In this document: positions 25,046 through 35,030 of the stretch, one piece after another
Layout of the letters: each line of letters begins with the position of its first letter
How positions within the stretch are numbered: position 1 is the stretch's first letter
Assembly: GCF_001270065.2 (NCBI RefSeq)
Contig: NZ_LFYT02000009.1
Coordinates: 81,068 to 145,067, forward strand
Length of the DNA: 64,000 nt
Source of the DNA: Limnohabitans planktonicus II-D5
GTDB taxonomy: Bacteria > Pseudomonadota > Gammaproteobacteria > Burkholderiales > Burkholderiaceae_C
Direction of reading: 5' to 3'
Notes under the pieces: model-generated
Databases searched by the model: none
Told to the model about the DNA's origin: nothing
Seen by the model: only the letters and a program-made list of their open reading frames with translations
Translations under genes and position numbers: made by a program

Positions 25046-26122
25046 ATGCGTCAATTCAAGCGATACGGTCTGGCAGCAGGGCTGGCGGCCGTGCTGGCAT
25101 GGGGGCTGGCGGGCTGCGGCGGTAGCAGCGATGGGAATCAGCAACTGAGAGTCAGTTATTCATCGCTGGTGACTTTTGGGGACAGCTTGAGTGATGTCGG
25201 CACCTACAACGTCGACAAGATCACTGCTTTGGGCGGTGGCAAGTACACAGTCAATTCTTCCACCTCCAAAAACTGGACCGAACTGCTCGCCACGCAAATG
25301 GGCCTGCCCGCGCCATGCGCCGCTCAAACTGGATTGGACGGCTCTTACTTTAATGCGCCAGTGGTCAATCACAAGGAGTGCCTCAATTACGCTCAAGGTG
25401 GTGCCCGTGTGACCTTTCCCGTTGGCCCGGGCAACAAATTAATCCCTGACAACTCTGCACTGGGTCAGTTAACGGTGCCTGTCGTCACCCAAATCAGCAA
25501 CCATTTGACCAAAGTGGGCGGGACATTTACCGGTAAAGAACTCGTTACCGTGATGGCGGGGGGCAATGACGTCTTGATGAACCTTGGCGCTGTCGGTGCC
25601 TCAGCAATGACCCCCACTGCGGCGGTCACAGCCATGGGTGTGGCGGGCGCAGAAATGGCGGGTTACATCAAGGCGCTCATCGTCGGTAAAGGTGCGAAAT
25701 ACGTGGCGGTCCTGAACGTTCCCGACATCAAAAACACGCCTTTTGGACAAAAGCAAACCACTGCAACCCAAGGCCTCATTGACATGATGGTGACCACTTT
25801 CAATGACCAGCTGAAAGCTGGCCTACAAGGCACTTCGGGTGTCGTGCTCATTGATGCTTACACCGCCAGCAAAGACCAGGTCTTGAACCCAGCGCAATAC
25901 AGCCTGAGCAACGTCAAAGGAACCGCCTGCAAATTAAGCGATCCAAACCCTGACCCTCAAGTCAACCCCTTGAACAGCTCTTTGGTGTGCAATGCAGCCA
26001 ATGTCAATGTGGGTGATGTGTCCCGTTACTTGTTTGCCGACTCCGTTCACCCCACGCCCTATGGCTATCAATTGATGGCGCAATTGGTGTCCAAAGAACT
26101 GGTACTCGCCAAATGGTTTTGA
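25046..26122 (+). CDS. SGNH/GDSL-family hydrolase lipoprotein
   Basis: A 358-residue esterase-like lipoprotein. The signal ends in a lipobox LAGC at residue 24, followed by GGSS. Block I is FGDSLSDVGTYN with the nucleophilic Ser, block III is GGNDVL, and block V is DSVHPTPYG with the catalytic Asp and His. Likely an outer-membrane or periplasmic lipid or acyl esterase. RBS AGGAGA is well placed. The OmpW-like gene follows 27 bp downstream with its own ribosome site, so the two may form an operon. Confidence 0.9.
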   Translation: MRQFKRYGLAAGLAAVLAWGLAGCGGSSDGNQQLRVSYSSLVTFGDSLSDVGTYNVDKITALGGGKYTVNSSTSKNWTELLATQMGLPAPCAAQTGLDGSYFNAPVVNHKECLNYAQGGARVTFPVGPGNKLIPDNSALGQLTVPVVTQISNHLTKVGGTFTGKELVTVMAGGNDVLMNLGAVGASAMTPTAAVTAMGVAGAEMAGYIKALIVGKGAKYVAVLNVPDIKNTPFGQKQTTATQGLIDMMVTTFNDQLKAGLQGTSGVVLIDAYTASKDQVLNPAQYSLSNVKGTACKLSDPNPDPQVNPLNSSLVCNAANVNVGDVSRYLFADSVHPTPYGYQLMAQLVSKELVLAKWF

Positions 26123-26149
26123 AGCACTGAATACCTAGGAGAAACACAC

Positions 26150-26818
26150 ATGAAAAAAACAATCAAGTTCGTGGCCTTGAGCGGAATGTTGATGGCGGGT
26201 TCTATCGCAAGTGCTCAATCAGCAGGTACATGGATGGGAAGACTCGGGGGCACTCAAATCACGCCACAAGTCCAAAGTGACAACATGACCGCGCCCAGTT
26301 TTCCCAACACCAAAACAGATGTGGGGGGTGACAGTCAACTCGGAGGTGGCATCACTTATATGTACACCGACAACATCTCCATCGACATCCCACTTGCACT
26401 GCCTTTCAGTCATAAACTCTATGGCGCTGGCTCCTTGGCCGGAGCGGGACAAATCGGTTCGGTCAAAGCCTTGCCTTTTACGGTGTTCGGTCAGTACAGG
26501 TTCAACAAAGCGAATGCCAGCTTCAGGCCTTACTTGGGCTTGGGTCTGACCTATGCATACTTTTTTGATGAAAAAGGCAGTGGAGTCCTCACCGCGATGA
26601 CCAATCCTGGCGGCTCGGCCACCAAACTGAGCATCCAGTCCAAACTGGCAGTGACACCCCAGGTGGGCTTCAGTGTTGCCTTGAACGAAAAATGGCTGCT
26701 GGATGCGTCCTTCAGCAAGACTTACCTGAAAACGCGTACATCGCTGTCAACAGGGCAAACCATCGATACAACACTCAACCCGGACACGATCAGTCTGGGC
26801 ATTGGCATGAAGTTCTGA
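26150..26818 (+). CDS. OmpW-family outer membrane protein
   Basis: A 222-residue beta-barrel protein. It has a signal peptide cut after ASA in SIASAQS, and the barrel features SQLGGGITYMYTDNISI, the RPYLGLGLTYAYFF strand, and a C-terminal SLGIGMKF ending in the terminal Phe needed for barrel assembly. OmpW proteins form narrow hydrophobic channels. Preceded by AGGAGA and followed by a strong terminator shared with the convergent gene. Confidence 0.92.
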   Translation: MKKTIKFVALSGMLMAGSIASAQSAGTWMGRLGGTQITPQVQSDNMTAPSFPNTKTDVGGDSQLGGGITYMYTDNISIDIPLALPFSHKLYGAGSLAGAGQIGSVKALPFTVFGQYRFNKANASFRPYLGLGLTYAYFFDEKGSGVLTAMTNPGGSATKLSIQSKLAVTPQVGFSVALNEKWLLDASFSKTYLKTRTSLSTGQTIDTTLNPDTISLGIGMKF

Positions 26819-26832
26819 TGTCTGCGTGAAAA

Positions 26833-26865
26833 GTCAAAACGCCCGCTGCAAGCGGGCGTTTTGAC
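26833..26865. terminator. Bidirectional intrinsic terminator between ompW-like gene and tsaC
   Basis: A perfect 15-bp inverted repeat (GTCAAAACGCCCGCT, 3-base loop) with an A-tract on one side and a T-tract on the other. It lies between the convergent OmpW-like and tsaC genes and can serve both strands. Confidence 0.9.
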
Positions 26866-26884
26866 TAGAGATGCGGCCTCCCAG

Positions 26885-27883
26885 TCAGGCCGCTGCTCTT
26901 TTAAGACGGTCAAGCACGCCTTCCCACTCGGGCGTGTCGGGCGGCAGCTGAACCCAAATTTGTGTCACGCCACGCACATCCAGATCGCGCAGCACACTGA
27001 ACAAATCATGCGCGGCCTGTTCGGCGCTTGTGGACTGTGCGCGCCAAACAACGCCTGCGCCTGCGCCTGCGCCTGCGCCAGCGTCAGGGCGCTGGGCCGA
27101 CCACACACCCAGGTTGTTGGCATGCGGGCCGAGGGCCTGGAGTTTGGCGTCGATGTCTTGCGCCGACATCAAGCGCACCTTGGCACGCGGCGCGTAGTGC
27201 GATTCGAGCGTGCCCGAGGCGCGTGGTGCGGCTTGGGTCAGCGCATCCTTGTCCAGAACGGTGCGGCCGCAAGCCGCTTCAATCTGCAGGCGGGTGATGT
27301 GCCCGGGGCGCAGCAGCACCGGCTCGCCGCGTGTGCAGTCGATGATGGTGGACTCAATGCCCACCGCACACTCGCCACCGTCCAGAATCAGCAAGTCTTG
27401 GCCCAGTTCGGACTGCACATGCGCGGCCGTGGTCGGGCTCACGCGACCAAAGCGGTTGGCGCTGGGTGCTGACACGCCTTGCACTCCCAAGGCCGCACAG
27501 GCTTGCAACAGTTGCTGGGATACCGGGTGCGACGGGCAGCGCAAACCAATCGAGTCTTGCCCACCCGCGGAGGCCATAGCCACGCCGCTTTGGCGCGGCA
27601 AGATCAAGGTCAAGGGGCCGGGCCAAAAAGCATCGATCAAGGCTTGCGCAAATTCGGGCACCTGCGCGGCAAAGATCGGCACCTGTGCGGCGCTGGCCAC
27701 ATGCACGATCAGAGGGTGATCGGCCGGACGGCCCTTGGCCACAAAAATCTGGGCCACGGCCGCATCGTCGGTCGCATTGGCAGCCAAGCCGTAAACCGTC
27801 TCGGTCGGAATGCCCACCAATTGGCCGTCACGCAGGGCGCGTGCTGCCTGCGCAATAGCGCGTTCGTCTGCCGCAATGATCAT
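26885..27883 (-). CDS. tsaC: L-threonylcarbamoyladenylate synthase (Sua5/YrdC/TsaC)
   Basis: A 332-residue enzyme making threonylcarbamoyl-AMP from Thr, bicarbonate and ATP for the tRNA t6A modification. The YrdC domain (about residues 1-195) has GIPTETVYGLAANA, the KGRP loop and SAPSANRFGRVSPT. The C-terminal Sua5 domain follows from about 215, joined by SGTLESHYAPRAKV, so it is the long Sua5 form. A run of alternating Ala-Gly lies near residue 270, encoded by a hexanucleotide repeat. Starts 8 bp after the purK stop. Confidence 0.93.
   Translation of the reverse strand: MIIAADERAIAQAARALRDGQLVGIPTETVYGLAANATDDAAVAQIFVAKGRPADHPLIVHVASAAQVPIFAAQVPEFAQALIDAFWPGPLTLILPRQSGVAMASAGGQDSIGLRCPSHPVSQQLLQACAALGVQGVSAPSANRFGRVSPTTAAHVQSELGQDLLILDGGECAVGIESTIIDCTRGEPVLLRPGHITRLQIEAACGRTVLDKDALTQAAPRASGTLESHYAPRAKVRLMSAQDIDAKLQALGPHANNLGVWSAQRPDAGAGAGAGAGVVWRAQSTSAEQAAHDLFSVLRDLDVRGVTQIWVQLPPDTPEWEGVLDRLKRAAA
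27052..27081. repeat. Hexanucleotide microsatellite (CGCCTG)5 inside tsaC
   Basis: Five perfect copies of CGCCTG code for alternating Ala-Gly in the Sua5 C-terminal domain. Changes in copy number would add or remove two residues without shifting the frame. Confidence 0.9.
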
Positions 27884-27890
27884 GGCAAGC

Positions 27891-29084
27891 TCAAAACGCT
27901 TCAATGCCGAGCAGCGCCGCCGCTTGCAAGGCCGTGGCGCGAACGGCCTCAGGTGTGGCACCGGTGATGTTCAGGTGCCCCATCTTGCGACCGGGCCTGG
28001 CCGACAACTTGCCATACAGGTGCAAATGGGTGCCGGGCAAGGCCAGCACCTCGTCCCAAGCGGGCGTGCCACTTTCTGGCCACAAGTCACCCAGCAGGTT
28101 GAGCATGATGGCCGGGGAATGCTGGCGTGGCTGCGTGAGCGGCAAACCCGCCAGCGTGCGCACCTGCAGCTCAAACTGCGACTGGTCGCAGGCGTTCAGG
28201 GTGTAGTGGCCGCTGTTGTGTGGGCGCGGCGCCATCTCGTTGACAACCAGCTGACCGCCTTCGAGGATGAAGAACTCCACACACAGCACGCCCACGTAAT
28301 GCAGGCCTTCGGCAATGGCACGGGTGGCGGCCACGGCCTGCGCGGCCAGGTCGGCGGGCACCGCGCCTTCGTACACGCTGGTCACGGCCAAAATGCCTTC
28401 GCGGTGCAGGTTCAGCTGCACCGGGAAATTCACCATCTGCCCATCGGCTCCACGCGCCACGATGACCGAGCATTCGGCTTGGAGGGGCAGCATTTTTTCA
28501 AGCACGCAGGGCACGTTCTTAAGCTGGTCCCAGGCGGCGCTCAATTCTTCACGGGTCTTGACGCGGATCTGGCCTTTGCCGTCGTAGCCCATGCGGGCGG
28601 TCTTGAGGATGCAGGGAAAGAGCTCGTCGCTTACGGCGGCCAATTGCTCGGGCTTGGCAATCACCGCATGCGGTGCCACCGGCACGCCGCAGCCCACAAA
28701 GTGGGCTTTTTCGGCCGCGCGGTCTTGCGCAATGGCCACGGCATCGGCACCCGGGGCCACTGGGCGGTGCGCGCCCAGCGTGACCAGAGCGGGTGCGGGC
28801 ACGTTTTCAAATTCGGTGGTGATGGCGGCGCAGCGCTGCATCAGCTGGGCCAGGCCTTGCTCGTCCAGGTAATCGGTCTGGATGTGGTGGTGGCTCACCA
28901 GCCCGGCCGGGCTGGCGGTGTCGGGGTCGAGCACGGCGGTGAAATAACCCATGGACTGCGCTGCGTGCACGAACATGCGGCCAAGCTGGCCGCCGCCCAT
29001 CACACCCAAGGTGGCGGGTTGGCCGTTGACGACTGCGCCAGGCAGCATCACTTTGTGAAGCTTTTTGTTCAGGGGCTTGTTCAT
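27891..29084 (-). CDS. purK: N5-carboxyaminoimidazole ribonucleotide synthase
   Basis: A 397-residue ATP-grasp enzyme that carboxylates AIR to N5-CAIR in purine synthesis. Diagnostic segments are [13 protein letters not shown] at the N-terminus, RMGYDGKGQ, and [25 protein letters not shown]. Its start overlaps the purE stop (ATGA), so PurE and PurK, which act in sequence, are translationally coupled. tsaC follows 8 bp downstream. Confidence 0.96.
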   Translation of the reverse strand: MNKPLNKKLHKVMLPGAVVNGQPATLGVMGGGQLGRMFVHAAQSMGYFTAVLDPDTASPAGLVSHHHIQTDYLDEQGLAQLMQRCAAITTEFENVPAPALVTLGAHRPVAPGADAVAIAQDRAAEKAHFVGCGVPVAPHAVIAKPEQLAAVSDELFPCILKTARMGYDGKGQIRVKTREELSAAWDQLKNVPCVLEKMLPLQAECSVIVARGADGQMVNFPVQLNLHREGILAVTSVYEGAVPADLAAQAVAATRAIAEGLHYVGVLCVEFFILEGGQLVVNEMAPRPHNSGHYTLNACDQSQFELQVRTLAGLPLTQPRQHSPAIMLNLLGDLWPESGTPAWDEVLALPGTHLHLYGKLSARPGRKMGHLNITGATPEAVRATALQAAALLGIEAF

Positions 29085-29581
29085 GCGGCACCTACCGGGG
29101 GCAAGGTCATGGCGCGGGCCATGGCGGTTTGCTCGGCGCGAAAAGCTTCGAGCTTTTGACGCAGAGCAGGGTCGTTGTTGGCCAACATGGCCACGGCAAA
29201 CAGAGCGGCATTGGCCGCACCGGCTGCGCCAATGGCAAAGGTGGCCACCGGCACGCCCTTGGGCATTTGCACAATGCTGTGCAGCGAATCCACCCCGGAC
29301 AAGGCCTTGGTCTGCACCGGCACGCCCAGCACGGGCACCACGGTTTTGGCCGCGATCATGCCGGGCAAATGGGCCGCGCCGCCAGCGCCGGCGATGATGG
29401 CTTGCAAGCCCCGCGCTGCGGCAGTCTGTGCGTAATCAAACATGTCATCCGGCATTCGGTGGGCCGAAACCACGCGTGCGTCGTGAGGGATGCCAAACTG
29501 TTGGAGAATCTGGACTGCGTGCTGCATGGTGTCCCAGTCGGAGCTGGAACCCATGACGACGCCGATGAGCGCTTGAGTCAT
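29081..29581 (-). CDS. purE: N5-carboxyaminoimidazole ribonucleotide mutase
   Basis: A 166-residue class I PurE that converts N5-CAIR to CAIR. Visible motifs are [21 protein letters not shown] (catalytic His) and [13 protein letters not shown]. The start at 29581 precedes MTQALIGVV. First gene of the purE-purK-tsaC operon, divergent from the CnoX-like gene; the 81-bp region between them must hold both promoters, but no clear operator is seen. Confidence 0.96.
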   Translation of the reverse strand: MTQALIGVVMGSSSDWDTMQHAVQILQQFGIPHDARVVSAHRMPDDMFDYAQTAAARGLQAIIAGAGGAAHLPGMIAAKTVVPVLGVPVQTKALSGVDSLHSIVQMPKGVPVATFAIGAAGAANAALFAVAMLANNDPALRQKLEAFRAEQTAMARAMTLPPVGAA

Positions 29582-29662
29582 TGGGTGCTTTTCGTGATCA
29601 ATCTTGAATTTTAAGGTTTCACCCCGCGTGGATTTGAAACACAACCCGGAACACTGCCCGCC

Positions 29663-30616
29663 ATGATGGACGTCACGATACAAAATTTTGAAGCCGAGGT
29701 GATTGAAACCTCCATGAACACGCCCGTGCTGCTGGATTTTTGGGCCCCTTGGTGCGGCCCCTGCAAATCGCTGGGGCCCATCCTGGAGCGGGTTGAAACC
29801 GCCTATGAAGGTCGCTTCAAACTGGTCAAGATCAACTCCGACGAAGAACAGCAACTGGCCCAGGCCTTTGGCATCAAAAGCATCCCGACTTGCGTGCTGC
29901 TGATAAACGGCCAACCCGTCGACGGGTTCATGGGTGCCTTGCCCGAGGGACATGTCAAGCAGTTCCTGGACAAACACCTGCCCGCCGAAGGCGAGCTGCA
30001 AGCCCAAGCCGCAGCGCAAGAAGCCCACCAGCACCTGGAAGCAGGCGATGCACTCAGCCCACGCGCCGCCCTTGAGCAAGGCCTGGCCACCGACCCTGGC
30101 AACGACGATGCCCGCTTTGACTTGGTGAAACTGCTGATCGGCGAAGGCGAACTGGCCGAAGCTGCCGCCTTGCTGGCCCCGGCCATGTCCCGCATCCCGG
30201 TGCCGCTGCGCTTTGAGGCGCAAACCCAATGGCTCAACGCCCTGGAATTTGTGACCACCGACCCCCGCGGTCAGTGGGACCTGGACCAGTTTGACGCCTT
30301 GATCGGCCAAAACAAACGTGATTTTGAAAGCCGCTTTGCCAAAAGCCGCCTCTTGATCGCCGTGGGCCAATGGGAAGCGGCCATGGACGAATTGCTCGAA
30401 ATCATCATGCGCGACAAGAAGTGGGACAACGAAGCCCCACGCAAAACCTTTGTCGCCCTGCTGGAGCTGATGACCCCGCCCAAGCCCAAAACGCAAGACG
30501 CCACGGGCAAGTCAGCCGGCGGCATCGAGCTGATGGGCAAAGCCGCCGTGACCGAAGACCCGCTGCTGGCCATGATTTCGAGCTACCGGCGCAAGTTGAG
30601 CATGGCGCTGAACTGA
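29663..30616 (+). CDS. Thioredoxin-domain chaperone, CnoX/YbbN-like
   Basis: A 317-residue protein with an N-terminal thioredoxin domain (active site [10 protein letters not shown] near residue 29, cis-Pro loop KSIPTCVLL) and a C-terminal region of TPR-like helical repeats. The intact CGPC motif shows it can be redox active, unlike E. coli YbbN, which has SQHC. CnoX proteins protect clients from over-oxidation and hand them to chaperones. An ATG follows one codon later, so the exact start is uncertain by 3 bp. Confidence 0.9.
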   Translation: MMDVTIQNFEAEVIETSMNTPVLLDFWAPWCGPCKSLGPILERVETAYEGRFKLVKINSDEEQQLAQAFGIKSIPTCVLLINGQPVDGFMGALPEGHVKQFLDKHLPAEGELQAQAAAQEAHQHLEAGDALSPRAALEQGLATDPGNDDARFDLVKLLIGEGELAEAAALLAPAMSRIPVPLRFEAQTQWLNALEFVTTDPRGQWDLDQFDALIGQNKRDFESRFAKSRLLIAVGQWEAAMDELLEIIMRDKKWDNEAPRKTFVALLELMTPPKPKTQDATGKSAGGIELMGKAAVTEDPLLAMISSYRRKLSMALN

Positions 30617-31168
30617 GCGGCTGCTCCAAAGAGGTGATTACCCGAGCGAAGCTGATGGCAATCCAGTCACGGAACACCTTCAACGCATGGATTGCCGCGC
30701 TTGTCTCACCATCACGAAATCGCGCCCCACAAGTACTGTTCAAGGCCCCCTGAATGATTCATACATGCCGATCAGAGGTTGTTGGTTTTTAGGTCGAAAC
30801 GATCGGGCACCCCAAGTGTTGGGGCTGCACCAAGGGCCATTGCGGAATATCTAGCTTTGGTGTAACCAACAAGTGAATTCTTAAAAGAAACCCAGATGCT
30901 GTTTGCAGTTGTACACGACGGGCTGACAAAATTGAATTGCTTCTGACACCATCCACCCCATCAACTAAAAGTACACGCTAAAAATTTTTTTCTGATGTTT
31001 AGCCACTTTCCCTCATTGGGAAATACGCATTTTTCGGAGGGAATGACCAACAACGCTGTCAAACACACATGATAATTTTTACTACTTAATTATTGTTAAA
31101 TTATTCAAATTTATTTATTTTTAATTGTTGTCAATACGACAATTAATTCTTTTCTCCAAGGCAAATTT
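30617..31168. other. Gene-free, increasingly AT-rich gap
   Basis: No convincing gene. 30640-30753 holds a short open stretch (SRNTFNAWIAALVSPSRN) with no recognisable relatives. From about 30870 the DNA turns strongly AT-rich, with runs such as TTATTTATTTTTAATTG, quite unlike the rest of the window. It probably contains the promoter of the following lipoprotein gene and may mark acquired DNA. Confidence 0.6.
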
Positions 31169-31810
31169 ATGAACAAACATCTACTCAGTTTGGCTTGTGC
31201 TGCATTGCTCAGCGCGTGCGGTGGTGGGGGCAGCAACGGCGAAGTTGCCAGCACAGATCCAATTGATCGCTACATTGGCACATGGAGCAGAACATGCGAC
31301 CGATTGTCAGCTGAGGCAATTTCCGACTTAAATGGCAAAGACACCAACATAATCGAAACAATCAAATTCGAAAAGGCCTCGTCAGTGAAGGCTACATTCG
31401 TCTACACGATTAGAGTCTTTGCCAACGCCGATACGCAATGCGCTGCTCAACCGATTGCCACCCTCATCACAACAGGCCTGAACAACAGCAGCCTGAATAT
31501 CTCCAAAGCCACGGCAACCATGACCACAGGTTTTGGGGTCAACGAATTGACCTACCTAGGCACTCAGCCCTTGGGTTCGATTTCTGTTGACAAAGTAACC
31601 GTTTCCAGTGCCGTTCTAACCAAACCAACAGGCCAATACACTGTTGGAGGTGCCATCGTTAATGGCGGAGCGCCTGAATTTGAGGCGAAATCAAACTTTG
31701 CTTTTGTCAAATTCAAATCCCCCACAGGAGTCTTCTTCAACCGCTTCGATGCTGGCGCTGTGCCAACTGTCATGGATGAAGACCCTAGACTGCTGATGAC
31801 CAAACAGTAA
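31169..31810 (+). CDS. Putative lipoprotein of unknown function
   Basis: A 213-residue protein with a short signal peptide and lipobox LLSAC (Cys at residue 17) followed by a Gly-rich linker. The mature part has YIGTWSRTCD near the start and alternating strand-like stretches, a pattern seen in small beta-rich lipoproteins. I recognise no family. A good AAGG ribosome site precedes ATG. Codon use and base composition are more AT-rich than the neighbours, suggesting acquisition. Confidence 0.75.
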   Translation: MNKHLLSLACAALLSACGGGGSNGEVASTDPIDRYIGTWSRTCDRLSAEAISDLNGKDTNIIETIKFEKASSVKATFVYTIRVFANADTQCAAQPIATLITTGLNNSSLNISKATATMTTGFGVNELTYLGTQPLGSISVDKVTVSSAVLTKPTGQYTVGGAIVNGGAPEFEAKSNFAFVKFKSPTGVFFNRFDAGAVPTVMDEDPRLLMTKQ

Positions 31811-31845
31811 GACACGCCATGGCCTGCTCATCCAGGCCATTGACA

Positions 31846-32367
31846 TCAGTGCGAAGGCCCCGCCTCGCGTTCGATGTCCATGCGCATGGACGCCAGCAGG
31901 CCGAAGGCCATGAGCACCTCGCCCACCACAAACATGGGGCCAACCAGCAAACCCACGATGTCGTCGGAAAAAGCGGGTTTTTTGCCCTCAAAGTAATGCC
32001 CGACAAATTGGATGATCCAGCCGATCACAAACAGGCCCAGACCTGCCTGCCAAGCCAGCACGCCTGCGTCTGCGCCCAAGGCCGCCAGCCCATGGGCCCA
32101 TGCGATGAGCAAAGCATTGATCAAAGTGGTGGCCACACCCAGCAGCAGGGTGCCACGGGTCAGATACCACAGGCTCGTCAGCCCCCACAGGCACCAAGCC
32201 GGGGTCAGCGCCCACTCACCCCACGCCCATTGCGGCTGGGTCAGCATCATGCCAATGGCCATGAAGATCAAGGGCACCCCCAGCAAGTGGGTGGCGATGT
32301 TGCGTCGGTCACGGTGGTAGTGGGCGTACTGCACCATCAGTGCTGAAGCGGATCGAAAAAAACTCAT
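31846..32367 (-). CDS. Mpo1-like (DUF962) membrane protein
   Basis: A 173-residue protein with four or five hydrophobic segments and the family pattern: HYHRDRRNIATHLLGVPL near residue 16 and GWIIQFVGHYFEGKKPAF near residue 115, whose histidines would bind iron. Yeast Mpo1 is an Fe(II) dioxygenase acting on 2-hydroxy fatty acids; the bacterial members are poorly studied. Transcribed alone on the minus strand. Confidence 0.87.
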   Translation of the reverse strand: MSFFRSASALMVQYAHYHRDRRNIATHLLGVPLIFMAIGMMLTQPQWAWGEWALTPAWCLWGLTSLWYLTRGTLLLGVATTLINALLIAWAHGLAALGADAGVLAWQAGLGLFVIGWIIQFVGHYFEGKKPAFSDDIVGLLVGPMFVVGEVLMAFGLLASMRMDIEREAGPSH

Positions 32368-32497
32368 GCGGGTGTCTCCTGTTTTTTCTCGCAGCAGGGG
32401 CTGACTAAGCTCTCGACGCCTTGCGGGTATGGGTCGGCAGTGCCGTGTGAGTTGTCATTTTTATCGACTTGGCACTCAGGTCAGGCGGCTGAAAGCT

Positions 32498-33406
32498 TCA
32501 GGCCATCAGCTTGGTCATGGCCTCTTCGTATTTGGCGGCCGTTTTCTCGATCACCTCGCGGGGCAAACGCGGCGCTGGCGGGGTTTTGTCCCAGGGCTTG
32601 CCATTGACCAGTGCGGTTTCCAGCCAGTCGCGCAAAAACTGTTTGTCGTAGCTGGGCGGGTTGGCGCCTTCCACATAACTGGCAGCAGGCCAGTAACGTG
32701 AGGAGTCGGGGGTGAGCACCTCGTCCATGAGCACCAGGGTACCGTCGGCGTCCAGGCCAAACTCGAACTTGGTGTCGGCAATGATGATGCCCTTGGTGGC
32801 CGCGATGTCACGCGCGGCTTTGTAGAGCTGGATGCTGATGTCGCGGATGCGGGTGGCCAGGTCGGCACCGATCATGGCCACGGTTTGCTCGAAGGTGATG
32901 TTTTCATCGTGCTCACCCACCGCTGCCTTGGCTGCGGGCGTGTAGATGGGCTCGGGCAGGCGGCTGGCGTTTTTCAGGCCCGCGGGCAGTTTCACGCCGC
33001 ACACGGCTTGGTTGTCCTGGTATTCCTTCCAGCCACTACCGGCCAGATAACCGCGCACCACCGCCTCGACCGGGATGGGTTTGAGGCGCTTGACCAGCAT
33101 GGAGCGGCCCACAACCTGCGGCACTTCTTCAGCGCTCACCACGCTCTCGGGGGCTTCGCCCGTGAGGTGGATCGGGCAGATGTTCAGGCCCTTGGGGCCC
33201 AGCTTGTCGAACCAGAACAGCGCCATTTGCGTCAGCAGCACCCCTTTGCCAGGAATCGGCTCGCCCATGATCACATCGAAAGCGCTGATGCGGTCCGACG
33301 CCACCATCAGGATGCGGTCGTCACCCACCGCGTAGTTGTCACGCACCTTGCCTCGGGCCAGCAATGGCAGGGAAGTGAGGGCTGAAGTGTGGAGGGCAGA
33401 GTTCAT
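32498..33406 (-). CDS. purC: SAICAR synthetase
   Basis: A 302-residue phosphoribosylaminoimidazole-succinocarboxamide synthase. Typical segments are [28 protein letters not shown] at the N-terminus, [13 protein letters not shown], and DTKFEFGLD with [12 protein letters not shown]. The length matches the eukaryote-like PurC of betaproteobacteria. The ATG at 33406 is used; an earlier codon adds a non-family leader. It lies 34 bp downstream of a strong terminator for the upstream transcription unit. Confidence 0.95.
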   Translation of the reverse strand: MNSALHTSALTSLPLLARGKVRDNYAVGDDRILMVASDRISAFDVIMGEPIPGKGVLLTQMALFWFDKLGPKGLNICPIHLTGEAPESVVSAEEVPQVVGRSMLVKRLKPIPVEAVVRGYLAGSGWKEYQDNQAVCGVKLPAGLKNASRLPEPIYTPAAKAAVGEHDENITFEQTVAMIGADLATRIRDISIQLYKAARDIAATKGIIIADTKFEFGLDADGTLVLMDEVLTPDSSRYWPAASYVEGANPPSYDKQFLRDWLETALVNGKPWDKTPPAPRLPREVIEKTAAKYEEAMTKLMA

Positions 33407-33440
33407 GGCAAAACAATCAGGCAACAGCAAAAAAGAAAAA

Positions 33441-33464
33441 GGCCCGTTGAACAGTCAACGGGCC
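33441..33464 (-). terminator. Intrinsic terminator upstream of purC
   Basis: On the minus strand GGCCCGTTGA pairs with TCAACGGGCC around a 4-base loop and is followed by TTTTTCTTTTTT. It would stop transcripts coming from the fba side before purC. The remaining 33465-33779 stretch contains decayed short repeats (GCTCGAAATGACGG, GCTCGAAGTGACGG) and no gene. Confidence 0.85.
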
Positions 33465-33779
33465 ATTCGCGTCAATTATCGCAGGCTCACGGACGCATGG
33501 GCCGATGCCCGAGCTACCGTTGCAACTGGACTGCCGCGTCGCAAGCTCCTCGCAGTGACGGCGTTCGCAAGGGTATACCGCTAGTTCGCTCGAAATGACG
33601 GCTATCAACCAGTCATGACGCAAACTGGCTCGAAGTGACGGTGAACAACCGGTCTTGCTGCAAGCGCCCTCTGTGTCGTTCGTCGGACTGAATCCACCAT
33701 GTTCTTTCGCGCCTCATGTAGCTGACTGCACTCGGATCACGGGCAGCGTCATGGCGAGCGCAGCGTGGCCATCCAGTCT

Positions 33780-34844
33780 TCAGTTGACCACTTGCGCCAA
33801 CTCACCCCGGGCATAACGAGCCGCCACCACCTGCAAGGTATCGCCCTTGATCTTGGCAGCCTGGCCTTCGCAGCCGAACTCCAGGTAACGCTGCTTGCAA
33901 ATTTGCTTGGCCGCTTCACGGGCGGGCTTGAGCCATTCACGGGCGTCGAATTTGTCGGGGTTTTCCGTCAGGAACTTGCGCACGGCGGCGGTCATGGCCA
34001 GGCGGATGTCGGTGTCGATGTTGATCTTGCGCACACCGAATTTGATGGCTTCCTGGATTTCTTCGACGGGAACGCCGTAAGTTTCTTTCATTTTGCCGCC
34101 ATACTGGTTGATCAGGGCCAGCAGGTCTTGCGGCACGCTGGACGAACCGTGCATCACCAAATGGGTGTTGGGGATGCGGGCGTGGATTTCCTTGACGCGG
34201 CTGATGGCCAGGATGTCGCCCGTGGGCTTGCGGCTGAACTTGTAAGCGCCGTGGCTGGTGCCAATGGCAATGGCCAACGCGTCCAGACCGGTGGCCTTGA
34301 CAAACTGCGCGGCCTCTTCGGGGTCGGTCAGCATCTGGCTGTGGTCGAGCTTGCCTTCGGCACCGATGCCGTCTTCTTCACCGGCTTCGCCGGTTTCCAG
34401 GTTGCCCAGGCAACCGAGTTCGCCTTCGACCGACACGCCCGCCAAGTGGGCCATGTCCACCACGCGGCGGGTCACGTCGACGTTGTAAGCGAAGTCTGCA
34501 GGGGTCTTGCCGTCTTCGAGCAAGGAGCCATCCATCATGACCGACGAGAAACCCAGGTTGATCGCGCCCTGGCAGATGGCGGGGCTTTGGCCGTGGTCCT
34601 GGTGCATGACCAAGGGAATGTGCGGCCACTGCTCGGTGGCGGCCAAAATCAGGTGCTTGATGAACGGCTCACCTGCGTATTTGCGGGCGCCTGCGCTGGC
34701 CTGCAAGATGACAGGAGCGCCGACTTCGTCGGCCGCCGTCATGACGGCCTGGACTTGCTCCAGGTTGTTGACGTTGAAAGCTGGAATGCCGTAGCCATTA
34801 GAAGCGGCGTGGTCCAGCAGCTCACGCATTGAAACGAGTGCCAT
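33780..34844 (-). CDS. fba: Class II fructose-bisphosphate aldolase, Calvin-cycle type
   Basis: A 354-residue zinc aldolase. Metal and substrate motifs are visible: VMHQDHGQS (zinc His), [45 protein letters not shown] and VMHGSSSVP. It interconverts fructose-1,6-bisphosphate with dihydroxyacetone phosphate and glyceraldehyde-3-phosphate. The length and the extended GELG loop match the CbbA/Fda subgroup. It follows pyk on the same strand after 186 bp. Confidence 0.96.
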   Translation of the reverse strand: MALVSMRELLDHAASNGYGIPAFNVNNLEQVQAVMTAADEVGAPVILQASAGARKYAGEPFIKHLILAATEQWPHIPLVMHQDHGQSPAICQGAINLGFSSVMMDGSLLEDGKTPADFAYNVDVTRRVVDMAHLAGVSVEGELGCLGNLETGEAGEEDGIGAEGKLDHSQMLTDPEEAAQFVKATGLDALAIAIGTSHGAYKFSRKPTGDILAISRVKEIHARIPNTHLVMHGSSSVPQDLLALINQYGGKMKETYGVPVEEIQEAIKFGVRKINIDTDIRLAMTAAVRKFLTENPDKFDAREWLKPAREAAKQICKQRYLEFGCEGQAAKIKGDTLQVVAARYARGELAQVVN

Positions 34845-35030
34845 GGTGGTGTTTTCCCGGAGAGTTGAAGATTCAGGCAAGCCGACTGTGTAACCGGCCT
34901 GTAACTGGGATGAATTTTATAGGCTCCGGTCTGACACTGGCCAAAATGGCGGCCAGATCAAGCACTGGCTGGATGAACTGGCGAACGAAGAAGTACCGTC
35001 CGCCGCCTCCACCATAAGGCACACCAGGAC

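Noticed and set aside
27052..27081. Phase-variable switch in tsaC
   Set aside because: The repeat unit is six bases, so changes in copy number do not shift the frame.
30637..30753. Short open stretch encoding SRNTFNAWIAALVSPSRN after the CnoX gene
   Set aside because: No start with a ribosome site, no recognisable domain and no length support.
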